Assembly: GCF_037152535.1 (NCBI RefSeq)
Contig: NZ_JBBCMA010000004.1
Span: 124,001 to 188,000 of the forward strand
DNA from: Leclercia sp. AS011
GTDB lineage: Bacteria > Pseudomonadota > Gammaproteobacteria > Enterobacterales > Enterobacteriaceae
Direction: 5' to 3'
DNA length: 64,000 bases
Shown: piece by piece, positions 63,709-64,000 of the stretch
Position numbering within the stretch: the stretch's first letter is position 1
Layout: each line of letters begins with the position of its first letter
Position numbers and translations under genes: made by a program
Notes under the pieces: model-generated
Seen by the model: the letters and a program-made list of their open reading frames with translations, nothing else
The model's database searches: none
What the model was told of the DNA's origin: nothing

Positions 63709-64000
63709 GATGCTTTTCGCTTTTGCGCTTAAGTATTTGAGTTAAGGATAGTTGTCAGGAAAACAACAGGGAATAATACACATGTCTGATGAATGGCGCG
63801 ACGGGGGAGTGCGTTAATTTTGCGCCAGAGAGTGAAGTTGTCGCATAGTACTTTTTTAATACATATTACTTATAGTTACCTGTTGGCATTATATCTCCTG
63901 TGCTATATTGCCGCTGGATTAATATTTTATTTCATCAGCATTAAACAAAATTTAATCTTGATGTTAGAGGTTATCGAGGGCGGAAAGTGGAGAAATTACG
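63709..64000. other. AT-rich upstream region of the J-motif gene; possible gene start at the edge
   Basis: No complete gene is seen in this 292-bp, AT-rich stretch. It must hold the promoter of the minus-strand coiled-coil gene. At the right edge GTG at 63987 follows GAGGGCGGAAA and opens a frame VEKL; an ATG at 63961 is also open to the end. Either could begin a rightward gene, but four to thirteen codons are too few to judge. Confidence 0.35.

Overview
The window is a chromosomal segment of a member of the Enterobacteriaceae. The proteins are close in length and sequence to Escherichia coli and Salmonella counterparts, the DNA is GC-rich, and gene order follows the E. coli stretch mtr / yhb / yra / gar / rnpB / yha / yqj / exu-uxa / alx / rlmG / fadH / patA / aer / yqjIH. 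Differences from E. coli K-12 point to an Enterobacter/Leclercia/Klebsiella-type genome: a complete galactitol (gat) operon beside rsmI, a complete AI-2 (lsr) system between fadH and patA, an extra chemoreceptor after aer, and many intergenic REP elements. The species cannot be fixed by eye. No prophage, insertion sequence, CRISPR array or tRNA gene was seen.

Layout. 1-7 kb: 3' part of mtr, the anaerobic ubiquinone genes ubiV-ubiU / ubiT with yhbW, and small yhb genes (yhbS, yhbQ, yhbP, yhbO, yraR). 7-12 kb: envelope and replication genes dolP, diaA, yraN, lpoA, divergent rsmI. 12-18 kb: gatYZABCDR for galactitol uptake and breakdown to triose phosphates. 18-24.4 kb: divergent garD and garPLRK for galactarate/glucarate. 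24.4-24.9 kb: RNase P RNA (rnpB). 25-32 kb: a small Spy-like periplasmic protein, yhaK/yhaJ, yhaH, yqjG, yqjF, the yqjCDEK membrane-protein operon and yqjA-mzrA. 32-38 kb: hexuronate regulon exuR, exuT, uxaCA. 38-43.6 kb: sstT, alx with its Mn/pH-responsive leader, ygjR, ygjP, rlmG. 43.7-45.8 kb: fadH. 45.9-54.4 kb: lsrKR and divergent lsrACDBFG. 54.5-55.8 kb: a divergent pair of unknown role, a B3/4-domain protein and an XRE-cupin regulator. 55.9-61.1 kb: patA, aer and a second chemoreceptor. 61.1-64 kb: yqjI/yqjH iron-linked pair and a coiled-coil protein with an internal HPD (J-domain-like) motif.

Theme. Much of the window is sugar-acid and sugar-alcohol catabolism (galactitol, galactarate, hexuronates), each with its own regulator and candidate operators: CTTTC repeats for GatR, a motif shared by two ExuR sites, CRP sites, and two LsrR sites of identical geometry. 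Other control signals are unusually easy to read: a sigma-54 promoter with an NtrC-like site before patA, two sigma-28 promoters before the chemoreceptors, an rnpB promoter overlapping the garK stop codon, and a 12-bp inverted repeat bracketing the yhbW leader. The least explained genes are the J-motif coiled-coil protein (62539-63708), the B3/4 plus XRE-cupin pair (54482-55816), and the Spy-like protein (24994-25404).
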